In this document: positions 53,179-62,873 of the stretch, in pieces
Layout of the letters: every line of letters begins with the position of its first letter
How positions within the stretch are numbered: the stretch's first letter is position 1
Assembly: GCF_001854245.1 (NCBI RefSeq)
Contig: NZ_CP015381.1
Location: 3,073,001-3,137,000 of the forward strand
DNA length: 64,000 nt
Source: Desulfococcus multivorans
GTDB lineage: Bacteria; Desulfobacterota; Desulfobacteria; Desulfobacterales; Desulfococcaceae
Reading direction: 5' to 3'
Made by a program: the position numbers and the translations under genes
The notes under the pieces: generated by a model
What the model was told of the DNA's origin: nothing
Database searches by the model: none
The model's input: the letters and a program-made list of their open reading frames with translations, nothing else

Positions 53179-54429
53179 TCAGTCGGCTTTACGTCTCAAA
53201 AAGGTCGGAATATCAAGATCGTCGATATCCATCTCCTTATCGTCGAACGCCTCATATCCCGTGTCCCGAACAGAATCTTTGTCGGTTTTCTTTTGGCGCA
53301 GAAACGCAGGCTCCTCGTAATCGACGGCATGGGGATAATCCGCATATCCCCGCTCCTTGGGGGCGGAGCGATAAGGTTGCCGTTTGAATTCCTCTTTTTT
53401 AGCGGAACGAGAGACGCTTCTGGCACTCTGATAATTCTTGGGGTTGCGCCGACGATTGCTCATCGACGAAGGCTCTTCACCGATGCCGGTGGCAATCACC
53501 GTCACCCGCATCTCATCACCCAGAGACTCGTCGACAACGGTTCCCCAGATGATTTCGGCATCCTCTCCAACCTCGCTGTAGATTCTCTCGGACGCCTCGG
53601 TCATCTCTTCCATGGTCAGGTCGCTGGTGCTCGTTATGTTCATGAGAACGCCCTTTGCGCCGGAGATGGAAAGATCTTCCAGCAACGGATGGGAAATGGC
53701 CCTCTCGGCGGCCTCGATGGCGCGGTTCTCACCCGATGCAACCCCGATGCCCATGATGGCCATGCCGGCTTTCTCCATGGTAGTCTTCACATCGGCAAAA
53801 TCGAGGTTGACCAATCCCGGCATCAGGATCAGGTCGGTGATGCCCTTGACGGAGTGGAGAAGAACCTCATCAGCTCTTCGAAACATCTCGATCATGGTGG
53901 CGTTCTTGGAGGCTAAACCTCTCAGACGGTCGTTGGGAATCGTGATCACCGTATCGGCGACCTCCCGGATGAAATCGAGTCCCTCCTCGGCCTGGTGCAG
54001 CCTCTTTCGGCCTTCAAAGGAAAACGGTTTTGAAACCACGGCGACCGTCAGTGCGCCCAATTCCTTGCAGATCTCGGCGATCACCGGCGCAGCACCGGTT
54101 CCCGTTCCGCCGCCGAAACCGGCGGTAATAAATACCATATGACTGTCTTTCAAGGCATTTCGGATGGCTTCGGCGTTTTCCAATGCAGCTTCGCGGCCGA
54201 TCTGAGGGTTGGCGCCGGCGCCCAGGCCTTCCGTCAGTTTATCGCCGATCTGGATTTTAAGCGGCGCTTTGGAAAGATCCAGGGCCTGAAGATCGGTATT
54301 GGCCACGATAAAATTGACACCGCGAAGGTCGGAATCGATCATGTTGTTGACCGCGTTACCACCCGCTCCCCCAACACCGATTACCTTGATTTTTGCTGTT
54401 TTTTCGTCGTTTTCGACATAATTGAACAT
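53179..54429 (-). CDS. ftsZ: Cell division GTPase FtsZ
   Basis: The 416-residue tubulin homologue has GVGGAGGNAVNNMI, the tubulin signature GGGTGTGAAPVIAEI, and NLDFADVKTTM in the T7 loop. A variable linker leads to a C-terminal peptide DLDIPTFLRRKAD that binds FtsA and other division proteins. It polymerises at midcell to form the Z ring. The start follows the ftsA gene by 64 bp with AGGAGG upstream. Confidence 0.97.
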   Translation of the reverse strand: MFNYVENDEKTAKIKVIGVGGAGGNAVNNMIDSDLRGVNFIVANTDLQALDLSKAPLKIQIGDKLTEGLGAGANPQIGREAALENAEAIRNALKDSHMVFITAGFGGGTGTGAAPVIAEICKELGALTVAVVSKPFSFEGRKRLHQAEEGLDFIREVADTVITIPNDRLRGLASKNATMIEMFRRADEVLLHSVKGITDLILMPGLVNLDFADVKTTMEKAGMAIMGIGVASGENRAIEAAERAISHPLLEDLSISGAKGVLMNITSTSDLTMEEMTEASERIYSEVGEDAEIIWGTVVDESLGDEMRVTVIATGIGEEPSSMSNRRRNPKNYQSARSVSRSAKKEEFKRQPYRSAPKERGYADYPHAVDYEEPAFLRQKKTDKDSVRDTGYEAFDDKEMDIDDLDIPTFLRRKAD

Positions 54430-54493
54430 CGGCTCCTACCTCCTAAGGTATATGAACTCTTGTTAAATAAACTGCAGCATGGTCTCGTTTGGA

Positions 54494-55744
54494 TCAAATG
54501 ATGTCTTTAAACCATTTCTTCATCCGCTGCATAACGCGGTTGAAAATGTTGCTGTCCCTGATTCTGAATTTGTTGGCCCCCCGGTTCTTGGCGCCGAAAA
54601 GCACCAAACCGACCCCCGTAGCATACATCGGATTGTTGACGACATCGACAAGCCCCCCGATATTTTTGGGCTTTCCAAGGCGAACGGGAAGATCGAACAC
54701 AGACTCGGCGACCTCGGCCATGCCTTCCAGCATGGAAGACCCTCCGGTCAACACAATACCGGAATTGATGTAATGTTCCGCCCGGGCGCGATAGATCTCC
54801 TGGAGTATAAGGTTAAATATTTCCTCCGCCCGAGGCTCCAGAATCTCCGCCAGTATCTGCTTCGAGAGCTTTCGCGGCCTTCGTCCCCCCATGCCCGGCA
54901 CTTCGATGATATCATCCCGTCGAATACCCCGGGTAGAGCATGTGCCGAATTTCTTCTTTATTTTCTCCGCTTCGGCAAGCGGAGCCCTGAGCCCGATGGC
55001 GATATCATTGGTCAGGTTGTTCCCTCCCAGGGAGAGAACGAAGGTGTGCTTGATGTTTTTACCCTGAAAAATAGCCAGATCCGTTGTCCCACCCCCCATG
55101 TCCAGGATGGCGCTGCCCAACTCCTTCTCGTCCTCGGTCAGGACCGCCTCGCTGGACGCCAGGGATTCCAGCACGATGTCGCTGACATCGAGCCCCGCCC
55201 GGTTGGCACACTTGACAATGTTGTGCGCGGAGGTGACGGCGCCGGTGACGATATGAATTTTGGCCTCCAGGCGTGCGGCCGACATACCTACCGGATTCAT
55301 AATACCCGCCTGATCGTCCACGATGAATTCCTGCGGCAGAACGTGAATCACTTCGCGGTCCATAGGAATCGCCACGGCCCGCGCAGCGTCGATCACGCGA
55401 TCCACATCCTGCTGCGTAATCTCCGTGGAGCCTTTGATGGCGATGATTCCACGACTGTTGAACCCGTTGATGTGCCCTCCCGCAATACCGGCATACACCG
55501 AGGATATTTCACAGCCCGCCATCAGTTCGGCATCTTCGACCGCTTTTTTTATGGACTCTACGGTGGATTCGATATTGACGACGACCCCCTTCCGCAAACC
55601 GATCGATGGATGATTGCCGATGCCAATGATATTAATATCGTTTCCAGAGACTTCGCCAACCACCGCACAAATTTTCGTTGTTCCGATATCCAACCCGACG
55701 ACAATCTCTTCCTGGGTCTGCACCTCAAACCTCCTCTTTATCAT
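54494..55744 (-). CDS. ftsA: Cell division protein FtsA
   Basis: The 416-residue actin-like protein has VVGLDIGTTKICAVVGEV, LDMGGGTTDLAIFQG, LTGGSSMLEGM and the C-terminal amphipathic helix RMKKWFKDII that binds the membrane. It anchors FtsZ filaments to the inner membrane. Its start overlaps the end of ftsQ by 20 bp. Confidence 0.96.
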   Translation of the reverse strand: MIKRRFEVQTQEEIVVGLDIGTTKICAVVGEVSGNDINIIGIGNHPSIGLRKGVVVNIESTVESIKKAVEDAELMAGCEISSVYAGIAGGHINGFNSRGIIAIKGSTEITQQDVDRVIDAARAVAIPMDREVIHVLPQEFIVDDQAGIMNPVGMSAARLEAKIHIVTGAVTSAHNIVKCANRAGLDVSDIVLESLASSEAVLTEDEKELGSAILDMGGGTTDLAIFQGKNIKHTFVLSLGGNNLTNDIAIGLRAPLAEAEKIKKKFGTCSTRGIRRDDIIEVPGMGGRRPRKLSKQILAEILEPRAEEIFNLILQEIYRARAEHYINSGIVLTGGSSMLEGMAEVAESVFDLPVRLGKPKNIGGLVDVVNNPMYATGVGLVLFGAKNRGANKFRIRDSNIFNRVMQRMKKWFKDII

Positions 55745-56543
55745 CCTCGTTCACATCATCTTCGTCCAGGGATTCATCATATTCAGGGGCGATGACAATA
55801 CGGTCCGGATCGTTAAGGTTCACGGAATGAACCGTTATGCCGTTCCGCTGATTTTCAAAATAGCTCAACAGATTTCGAAGTCGTTCGTACTTACCGGCGT
55901 AATCTTCGTAGCCTATGTATATTTCTTTGATATTTAAAAGTTTTTCGCTTGGGTCGATGAAAAGCGTAAGACCAAGCTCCCTGTCTACGACAACCCGTTG
56001 AACCCTTTCATTCGGAATGACACAATCGCTTGTTTTTCCGGACAGTAACACATTCATCACCGTATTGAAAGGAATACTGTGTAACGTGCCGGAAATTCCA
56101 AGATCTGAAAACTTGAGCCCTTCCACCAGTGGGAGACCACTCGGTTCCGTTCCATCCCACACCTTGAAAATTTTTCCGTGAACATTCACGACGTATTTGC
56201 GCTCGATCTCAAATAGCGCCAGCGGTTCCTGTTCCTTGATTTGGATGCTGAGGGTGGAAGGCACTCGCCATTCCACCTGCGCCTCCTCAATCCAGGGGTG
56301 TGCCAACAGCCTTTTCCGCACCGCTGACAGGTTGAGCGCCACCAGGTTGGTTCCTTTTTCGACGCCGGCCTGGATGAGAACCGCCTCTTCCGAAACCCGT
56401 TGATTGCCGATAATCCGTATCCGTTGCGTCTCGAAATAATGCCATTCGGTCAGTTCCTTATAAAATAACAGAAAAAGCACACTCAATACGAGGAGGACGA
56501 ACAGACGTGGAATGATCCGACGGTTGTCATTGCTGCCGCTCAT
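55725..56543 (-). CDS. ftsQ: Cell division protein FtsQ/DivIB
   Basis: The 272-residue protein has a short cytoplasmic N-terminus, one membrane helix (RLFVLLVLSVLFLLFY), a POTRA domain (IRIIGNQRVSEEAVLIQ, AHPWIEEAQVEWRVPSTLSI) and the FtsQ beta domain. The acidic tail (YDESLDEDDVNEDDKEEV) is unusual. It sits in the divisome with FtsB and FtsL. Upstream, 175 bp of apparently non-coding sequence separate it from murC, where murB is often found. Confidence 0.92.
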   Translation of the reverse strand: MSGSNDNRRIIPRLFVLLVLSVLFLLFYKELTEWHYFETQRIRIIGNQRVSEEAVLIQAGVEKGTNLVALNLSAVRKRLLAHPWIEEAQVEWRVPSTLSIQIKEQEPLALFEIERKYVVNVHGKIFKVWDGTEPSGLPLVEGLKFSDLGISGTLHSIPFNTVMNVLLSGKTSDCVIPNERVQRVVVDRELGLTLFIDPSEKLLNIKEIYIGYEDYAGKYERLRNLLSYFENQRNGITVHSVNLNDPDRIVIAPEYDESLDEDDVNEDDKEEV

Positions 56544-56718
56544 GAAATGTCGCGTACCTTTCGTAGTAGGATCTTGAATCTGCTGATATCGTCACCATCG
56601 CAATGGCGGATTGTCGTGGAACGGGGTGTTTGAAGAAGGGTCGGCGGAAGTCAGATTGCCGTATTCGCCTGAAAAATCAGTATTCCCGATTGGCGCGTCG
56701 CAATATCCAGACCGAAAC

Positions 56719-58104
56719 TCAGCTGCCGGACGCACTTCTCAGTCTTTCCAGGATTGTTTCGCCGATTCGCCAGACATCCCCTGCGCCAAGGGTCAACAGC
56801 ACATCCGCCGGCGCCAGCATCTTCATCAGCTTTGCCAGTGCCGCGCCCGTGTCTTCCCCAAGGAAAACCTCCTTGTGACCGTGCATGCGAATACCTTCGA
56901 AAAGCGCTCCGGCATCGACACCTTCGATGGGACGTTCGCCTGCGCTGTATATCGGGAGCACCATCAGCAGATCCGACTGGTAGAAAGCGCGGGTGAACTC
57001 GTTGAACAGCGCCTGGGTCCGGGTGTACCGATGAGGTTGAAAGACTACGACGAGTCGCCTGTCCGGCCACGCGTCGCGGGCGGCCTGAAGGGTGGTCTTG
57101 ATCTCGGTAGGGTGATGGCCGTAATCATCCACCACGGTGACGCCGCAGGCCTCTCCCTTGATCTCCAGTCGACGCTGAACCCCTTCAATGCTCTCCAGAG
57201 CCGCTTTGATGACACCGAAGGGAATGTTCAGTTCCATTCCCACGGCTACGCTCGCGGTGGCGTTGAGGACATTGTGACGTCCGGGAAGGTTCAGTTGGAT
57301 TTCCCCCAACAGCCGACCGAGATGGTGAATGGAAAATCGGCTTTTCATCCCTTCGATCACCACATTCCGAGCCTGAAAATCCGCCTGGATAGTCATACCG
57401 TAGGTGGTGTAACGCTTCTTGATTCTTGGAAGCAGGTCCTGCACAAACGCGTTGTCGAGACACAGTACCGCGAGTCCGTAAAACGGAATCCGATCGATAA
57501 AATTCGCGAAACTGTCCTTGATATCTTCTATATCTTTATAAAAATCGAGATGTTCTCGATCAATATTGGTCACAACGGCAATAGTCGGCGACATCTTCAG
57601 GAAAGAGCCGTCACTCTCGTCCGCCTCGGCGACGATAAAGTCTCCCCGCCCCATCCGAGCGTTGGTGCCGATACTCTTGAGCTTCCCGCCGATAACCACC
57701 GTGGGATCAAGACCGCCTCCCGCCAGCACCGAAGAAATGATCGAGGTCGTTGTGGTCTTTCCATGGGCGCCGGCGACGGCCACGCTGTATTTCAAGCGCA
57801 TCAGTTCCGCGAGCATTTCCGCCCTTGGAATTACCGGAATTGCAGATTTGACGGCAGCCCGAACCTCGGGATTGTCCGCACCTACGGCGGAGGAGATCAC
57901 AACCACGTCGGCCGCCTCGATCTGATGTTCGGCATGTCCTTCATAGATCGATCCGCCGAGAGCCCTGAGGCGGTCCGTGATATCGGACATCTTCTGATCG
58001 GATCCCGAAACGCGATATCCAAGATTCAACAATAGTTCGGCAATGCCGCTCATGCCGATACCGCCGATGCCTACAAAATGAATGTGATATTTTTTTCGAT
58101 ACAT
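56719..58104 (-). CDS. murC: UDP-N-acetylmuramate--L-alanine ligase
   Basis: The 461-residue ligase has [17 protein letters not shown], the ATP loop [26 protein letters not shown] and [13 protein letters not shown]. It adds L-alanine to UDP-MurNAc. ATG 58104 starts at the conserved N-terminus; TTG 58128 is a longer alternative. It follows murG by about 40 bp. Confidence 0.96.
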   Translation of the reverse strand: MYRKKYHIHFVGIGGIGMSGIAELLLNLGYRVSGSDQKMSDITDRLRALGGSIYEGHAEHQIEAADVVVISSAVGADNPEVRAAVKSAIPVIPRAEMLAELMRLKYSVAVAGAHGKTTTTSIISSVLAGGGLDPTVVIGGKLKSIGTNARMGRGDFIVAEADESDGSFLKMSPTIAVVTNIDREHLDFYKDIEDIKDSFANFIDRIPFYGLAVLCLDNAFVQDLLPRIKKRYTTYGMTIQADFQARNVVIEGMKSRFSIHHLGRLLGEIQLNLPGRHNVLNATASVAVGMELNIPFGVIKAALESIEGVQRRLEIKGEACGVTVVDDYGHHPTEIKTTLQAARDAWPDRRLVVVFQPHRYTRTQALFNEFTRAFYQSDLLMVLPIYSAGERPIEGVDAGALFEGIRMHGHKEVFLGEDTGAALAKLMKMLAPADVLLTLGAGDVWRIGETILERLRSASGS

Positions 58105-58143
58105 ATCGTTTTTATGTCCGGTCCCCAATGTTCCGAAGAAACG

Positions 58144-59253
58144 TCATACCCTTTTTTCCAGAAGTTGATAACAGTCGTCAACAATCTCCGCTGCCGCATC
58201 GGGCCGCCCCAGGCACCTGGCCCGTTCGGCCATGTCACGAAGATCATCGGGATGTTCGACCAGGCGTCGAATCCGGTTCACAAGGCTTTCGCCGTCAAGA
58301 TCCTTTTCTAAAATCAGTTCAGCTGCGCCCGCCGCAACCCGTGTTCTTGCGTTCAATTCCTGATGATTGTCCGCTGCATGAGGAAAGGGGATAAAAATGG
58401 AGGCCTTCCCTACGGCGCTGATCTCAGCGACGGTGGTGGCGCCGGCCCGGCAGACGATCAGATCAGCCTTCCGGTACTGCTCGGGCATGTCATTGAAAAA
58501 GGCCCTGACATCCGAGGAGATACCGTATTTATCATATGCGGCCCGAACCATTTCCGCGTCCTGAATACCGGTTTGGTGAACAATGCGGAGGGGGCCGATA
58601 TCTCCCATGCGTCCCGCGGCATCCACCATCGCCTGATTGATGCTGTGAGCACCCTGACTGCCGCCCAGAACAAGAAGCCCGAACGGGGGGCTTGAAGAAT
58701 CGACGCTGAAAATGCCGGGAACTCTGTCATCGTATGAAATCTCTTTCCTGACGGGGTTCCCTGTCCAGATAGCCGGTGCGTGTCCTTCGGTGAAACGGGT
58801 CTCCTGAAACGAAACGTAAATCCGATCCACCCATCGGGACAGAAGACGATTGGTGATACCGGGGAGAATATTCTGCTCCTGGAGAACGCAGGCAATCCCA
58901 CGCCATCGCGCCGCCAGCACCACCGGACCCGAGGAGTAACCGCCCACGCCCACCACCAGATCGGGCGCAAACCTTCGGAGCACGCCAAAAGCGCTCCAAA
59001 TGCTTCCGGGAATTTTCATCACTGCTCGAAGCTTCCCGAACAGTCCCATACCTTTCAGGCCGGAAACGTTGATCCGCTGATGGGAGAACCCTTCCCGGGT
59101 CAGGATTTCCAGCTCCAGCGGTCTTCCTGTGCTGACAAACAAGACGCGGCTTTCGGGATTTCGGGCCATAAACTCCCGGGCAACGGCGATGCCGGGGAAG
59201 AGATGGCCCCCGGTGCCGCCGCCTGCTATAATGATGTTAAGCGGTCGGTACAT
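58144..59253 (-). CDS. murG: UDP-GlcNAc:lipid I N-acetylglucosaminyltransferase
   Basis: The 369-residue GT28 enzyme has IIAGGGTGGHLFPGIAVA, GGYSSGPVVLAA, LVLGGSQGAHSINQAM and ICRAGATTVAEISA. It makes lipid II at the cytoplasmic face. ATG 59253 follows GGGG and lies inside the end of ftsW (overlap 17 bp). Confidence 0.96.
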   Translation of the reverse strand: MYRPLNIIIAGGGTGGHLFPGIAVAREFMARNPESRVLFVSTGRPLELEILTREGFSHQRINVSGLKGMGLFGKLRAVMKIPGSIWSAFGVLRRFAPDLVVGVGGYSSGPVVLAARWRGIACVLQEQNILPGITNRLLSRWVDRIYVSFQETRFTEGHAPAIWTGNPVRKEISYDDRVPGIFSVDSSSPPFGLLVLGGSQGAHSINQAMVDAAGRMGDIGPLRIVHQTGIQDAEMVRAAYDKYGISSDVRAFFNDMPEQYRKADLIVCRAGATTVAEISAVGKASIFIPFPHAADNHQELNARTRVAAGAAELILEKDLDGESLVNRIRRLVEHPDDLRDMAERARCLGRPDAAAEIVDDCYQLLEKRV

Positions 59254-60391
59254 GTTTTTCCCCGGCACTGATATTCATCAATAACCCAATACCCGCCATA
59301 TTGACCAAAAGGGATGAACCGCCGTAGCTGAGGAGAGGAAGCGTGAGCCCCTTGGTCGGCAACAGCGCAAGAGCCACTCCCATATTGATGATGACCTGCA
59401 GCCCCAGGGAGAAGGTGAGTCCTGCAGCCACCAGGGATACAAATCGCCCTCCGGCGTTACGCGCAATATTCATTCCACGCCAGAGGATCACCCCGTAGCA
59501 AGTCATCACCGCAAGCACCCCGATCAGCCCCAGTTCTTCACCAATCACCGAAAAAATGAAATCGGTATGGGGCTCGGGCAGATAAAACAATTTCTGGTAT
59601 CCGCCCCCCACGCCGACACCCCATATGCCGCCCGTGCCGAAGGCCATGAGTGAGTGAATGGCCTGGTATCCTTCGTTGCTCGCATATTGCCAGGGGTCCC
59701 AGAAGCTCATGATCCGTTTCCAACGGTATGCCGAATTGACCAGAACCAGGTAGGCGACAGGCAAAACCGCAAGGATCGACAACATCAGATATCTGAGCCG
59801 CACACCGCCCATAAACATCAAGCCCCCCGCAATGACACACAGGATGCCTGCCGATCCGAAGTCCGGTTGCAGCATGATAAGCCCTACAAAAACACCAAGA
59901 ATTATGACATGCGGAACAAAACCCACTGAAAATGTTTTAATCAAATCGCCTTTTTTTTCCATGGAATAGGCCAGGTAAACCACGAGGGCAAGCCGTGCCA
60001 GTTCCGACGGCTGAAACGAAAACGCCCCCAGGTAGAGCCATCGCGTCGCTCCCCCTGCGGTAATCCCCAGCCCGGGAATCTGAACCGCCGCAAGGAGGAG
60101 AAGCGTCCCAAAAAGAAGGGGATAGACCCCGGCCCGCAAGATCCTGATGGGCATGTGCCTGAAAAGAATCAGAAGCAAACATCCGCCCACGGAGTAGACG
60201 AGTTGACGCTTCAAAAAATAATAGTCGGTTCCGAATTTTTTGAGGGCAAGGGTGGAACTGGCGCTGTAAACCATCACGATGCCGATCCCCACCAGAAAAA
60301 GTACCGGAAGTGTCAGCCAGACATCGTAGATAGGCCCTTCCCGCCATCCCCGTTCGGGCCTGTCCTTGTATACCGGCAGGTAAGACTGCAT
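59237..60391 (-). CDS. ftsW: Peptidoglycan polymerase FtsW
   Basis: The 384-residue SEDS protein has about ten membrane helices, MVYSASSTLALKKFGTD, FQPSELARLALVVYLA, MLQPDFGSAGIL, and TKGLTLPLLSYGGSSLL near the end. It polymerises glycan strands at the septum. Its start codon overlaps the murD stop (TGATG). The longer frame upstream inside murD is not supported. Confidence 0.95.
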   Translation of the reverse strand: MQSYLPVYKDRPERGWREGPIYDVWLTLPVLFLVGIGIVMVYSASSTLALKKFGTDYYFLKRQLVYSVGGCLLLILFRHMPIRILRAGVYPLLFGTLLLLAAVQIPGLGITAGGATRWLYLGAFSFQPSELARLALVVYLAYSMEKKGDLIKTFSVGFVPHVIILGVFVGLIMLQPDFGSAGILCVIAGGLMFMGGVRLRYLMLSILAVLPVAYLVLVNSAYRWKRIMSFWDPWQYASNEGYQAIHSLMAFGTGGIWGVGVGGGYQKLFYLPEPHTDFIFSVIGEELGLIGVLAVMTCYGVILWRGMNIARNAGGRFVSLVAAGLTFSLGLQVIINMGVALALLPTKGLTLPLLSYGGSSLLVNMAGIGLLMNISAGEKHVPTA

Positions 60392-61770
60392 CAATCTTCC
60401 TCCGCAAGCTTCGCCACCGCGTTTCGGAAGGCTTCTCCGCGGTGAGCGTAGTTCTCGAACATATCGAAGCTCGAACAGGCCGGCGACAGAAGCACCACGT
60501 CTCCGGGGGAAGCCCATTCATGGGCGCGGCGAACCGCCGCCGCCATGGACGACTCCTTCGACACCCTGTCGCAGCAATCTCCCAACTCACCGGCGATGGC
60601 CTCCTTGGCATCCCCGATCAGAACGAGTCCCTTGACCTTTCTCTTCACCCCATCCTTCAGGACGCCGTATCCACCGCCTTTGTCCCGTCCGCCCATGATG
60701 AGCACAACCGGACTGTCAAAGGCATCGAGTGCGCGCAGTACGGCATCCGTATTGGTAGCCTTGGAATCGTCGATATACCTGACGCCGGCAACGCTCCCCA
60801 CGGACTCGAGTCGATGGGGGAGTCCCTTGAAATCCCTGAGGGCGCTCTCGATACCTCCGACATTCCCGCCGGCGGCCAGAGCAGCCAGGACGGCGGCGGC
60901 GATGTTCTCCAGATTATGAGAGCCGAACAGGGAGATCGACGCTAAATTCACGATCTGCGGTGCCCTTCCCCGTATCCGCACCACCAGGGCGTCGTCCTCT
61001 ATGAAAGCGCCGTCGTCCTCCGGGCTCCTGGGGTTGAAAAACCATTTCCGGGCAACGATTCGACGGGATATTTGGGCGACGGCAGGGTCGGCGCCGTTGA
61101 GCACCGCGACATCCGCTGCGCCCTGGTTTTCAAAAATCCGGCCTTTGCTCCGGGCATAAGCCGAAAAATCATCATATCGGTCCAGATGGTCCGGTGTGAT
61201 ATTCAGAATCACCCCTACCGTCGGTCGAAAGCAGGTAATGGTATCGAGTTGAAAACTGCTGATCTCGGCCACCACCCGATCCCGCCTGAGTCCTTCAGCC
61301 ACGTATTCAATCAGCGGCGTCCCGATATTGCCGCCGACAAAGGTGCTGAGACCGGATGCCTGGATCATCCGGCCGATCAGGGTCGTGGTCGTGGTCTTCC
61401 CGTTGGTACCGGTAACGGCGACAACGGGGTCTTGAATGAAACGGAATGCCAATTCGATCTCCCCCAGAATCGGAACGCCCCGCCGCAAGGCGTCGAGAAG
61501 GGGGGGGAGCGTATGAGGAACCCCGGGGCTGAGAACGATCAGATCGGCGTCCTCGAAAAGTCTTGCGGGATTTCGGCCCAGCACCACCGAGATTCCTCGG
61601 TTGCGCAATTCCGTCGCCGTGGACGCCAAGGCCTTTTCGTCTGCACTGTCCGTGACGGTGACCCGGCCGCCTCGGCCGCTCAAAAAGCGGGCACACGCGA
61701 CGCCGGACCGGCCCATCCCGACCACCAGGATACGTTTATTGTCGAATGTCTCCATCTTTGTCGATTGCAT
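60391..61770 (-). CDS. murD: UDP-N-acetylmuramoylalanine--D-glutamate ligase
   Basis: The 459-residue ligase has ILVVGMGRSGVACARFL, the ATP loop VTGTNGKTTTTTLIG, LNITPDHLDRYDDF, DDSKATNTDAVLRAL and VVLLSPACSSFDMFENY. It adds D-glutamate to UDP-MurNAc-L-Ala. It starts three bases after the mraY stop. Confidence 0.96.
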   Translation of the reverse strand: MQSTKMETFDNKRILVVGMGRSGVACARFLSGRGGRVTVTDSADEKALASTATELRNRGISVVLGRNPARLFEDADLIVLSPGVPHTLPPLLDALRRGVPILGEIELAFRFIQDPVVAVTGTNGKTTTTTLIGRMIQASGLSTFVGGNIGTPLIEYVAEGLRRDRVVAEISSFQLDTITCFRPTVGVILNITPDHLDRYDDFSAYARSKGRIFENQGAADVAVLNGADPAVAQISRRIVARKWFFNPRSPEDDGAFIEDDALVVRIRGRAPQIVNLASISLFGSHNLENIAAAVLAALAAGGNVGGIESALRDFKGLPHRLESVGSVAGVRYIDDSKATNTDAVLRALDAFDSPVVLIMGGRDKGGGYGVLKDGVKRKVKGLVLIGDAKEAIAGELGDCCDRVSKESSMAAAVRRAHEWASPGDVVLLSPACSSFDMFENYAHRGEAFRNAVAKLAEED

Positions 61771-61773
61771 TGG

Positions 61774-62853
61774 TCATCTCAATTTCAGGGTGCTCAGAGA
61801 AACCAGCGCCAATGCGACCGATATGATCCAGAATCGGACGATCACCTTTGGCTCGGGCCACCCCTTCAATTCGAAATGGTGATGCAAGGGTGCCATCCGA
61901 AAGATCCGGCGGCCCTTGGTCAGTTTGAAGAATCCTACCTGAAAGATGACCGACAAGGCTTCGATGACAAACAATCCGCCCACAAGGATCAGCATGATCT
62001 CCTGTTTGGTGATGACGGCCACGGTGCCGATCGCGGCACCCAGGGAGAGCGATCCGACATCCCCCATGAATACCTGGGCGGGATAAGCGTTGAACCACAA
62101 AAAGCCCAGCCCCGAACCGGCCAGAATGCCGCAAAAAATAGAGATCTCACCGCTGTTCGGTACATAATTGATCTGGAGGTATTCGGCGATCCGGACATGG
62201 CCTGTCACATACGCGAAAATCATATAGGTCACGGAAGCGACGATAACCGGTCCGATGGCCAAACCGTCAAGTCCGTCCGTCAGGTTAACGGCGTTGGACG
62301 TTCCCGTAATGACCAGCGCGGCAAATAGAATGTAGCCCCATCCGAGATCCGGGGAAACCTTTTTGAAAAACGGCAGGGTGAGTCGGGTGTCAAACCCCGG
62401 ATACTGATAAAGCATCCATCCCACCGCCAACGCCACGGCAAATTGCAGCATCAGTTTCTGCCGTGCGCTCAGGCCTTTGCTCCGTTTTTTCACCTGCATC
62501 AGATAATCGTCGAGAAAACCGATGGTGCCGTTGCCGACGACGGCCATCAGGATTACCCAGACATAAAAATTGAGCAGGTCCATCCAAATCAGTATGGATG
62601 CCACCGTCGCTACGAGAATAAGCGTCCCCCCCATGGTGGGGGTTCCCGCCTTTTTCAGGTGGGTCTGAGGACCGTCGTCCCGAACGTATTGCCCCACTTG
62701 CATCTCTCTTAACTTCCGGATCATCCATGGCCCCAGGAAGAAACAGATGAGAAACGCCGTCAGGCTCGCGTAAATGGTGCGAAAAGTAATATAACGGAAA
62801 ACGTTGAATGCCGCCAGTGTCGTATGGAGGGGGTAGAGAAGATGGTAAAGCAT
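61774..62853 (-). CDS. mraY: Phospho-N-acetylmuramoyl-pentapeptide transferase
   Basis: The 359-residue protein has about ten membrane helices, with [52 protein letters not shown] and [13 protein letters not shown]. It makes lipid I from UDP-MurNAc-pentapeptide and undecaprenyl phosphate. It lies 20 bp after murF. Confidence 0.97.
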   Translation of the reverse strand: MLYHLLYPLHTTLAAFNVFRYITFRTIYASLTAFLICFFLGPWMIRKLREMQVGQYVRDDGPQTHLKKAGTPTMGGTLILVATVASILIWMDLLNFYVWVILMAVVGNGTIGFLDDYLMQVKKRSKGLSARQKLMLQFAVALAVGWMLYQYPGFDTRLTLPFFKKVSPDLGWGYILFAALVITGTSNAVNLTDGLDGLAIGPVIVASVTYMIFAYVTGHVRIAEYLQINYVPNSGEISIFCGILAGSGLGFLWFNAYPAQVFMGDVGSLSLGAAIGTVAVITKQEIMLILVGGLFVIEALSVIFQVGFFKLTKGRRIFRMAPLHHHFELKGWPEPKVIVRFWIISVALALVSLSTLKLR

Positions 62854-62873
62854 TATCGATAAAGCCTATTTTT

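Noticed and set aside
56603-58035. Plus-strand frames between ftsQ and murC, checked as a hidden murB
   Set aside because: They run antisense to murC. No FAD-binding or MurB motif is seen in any frame of the 175-bp gap.
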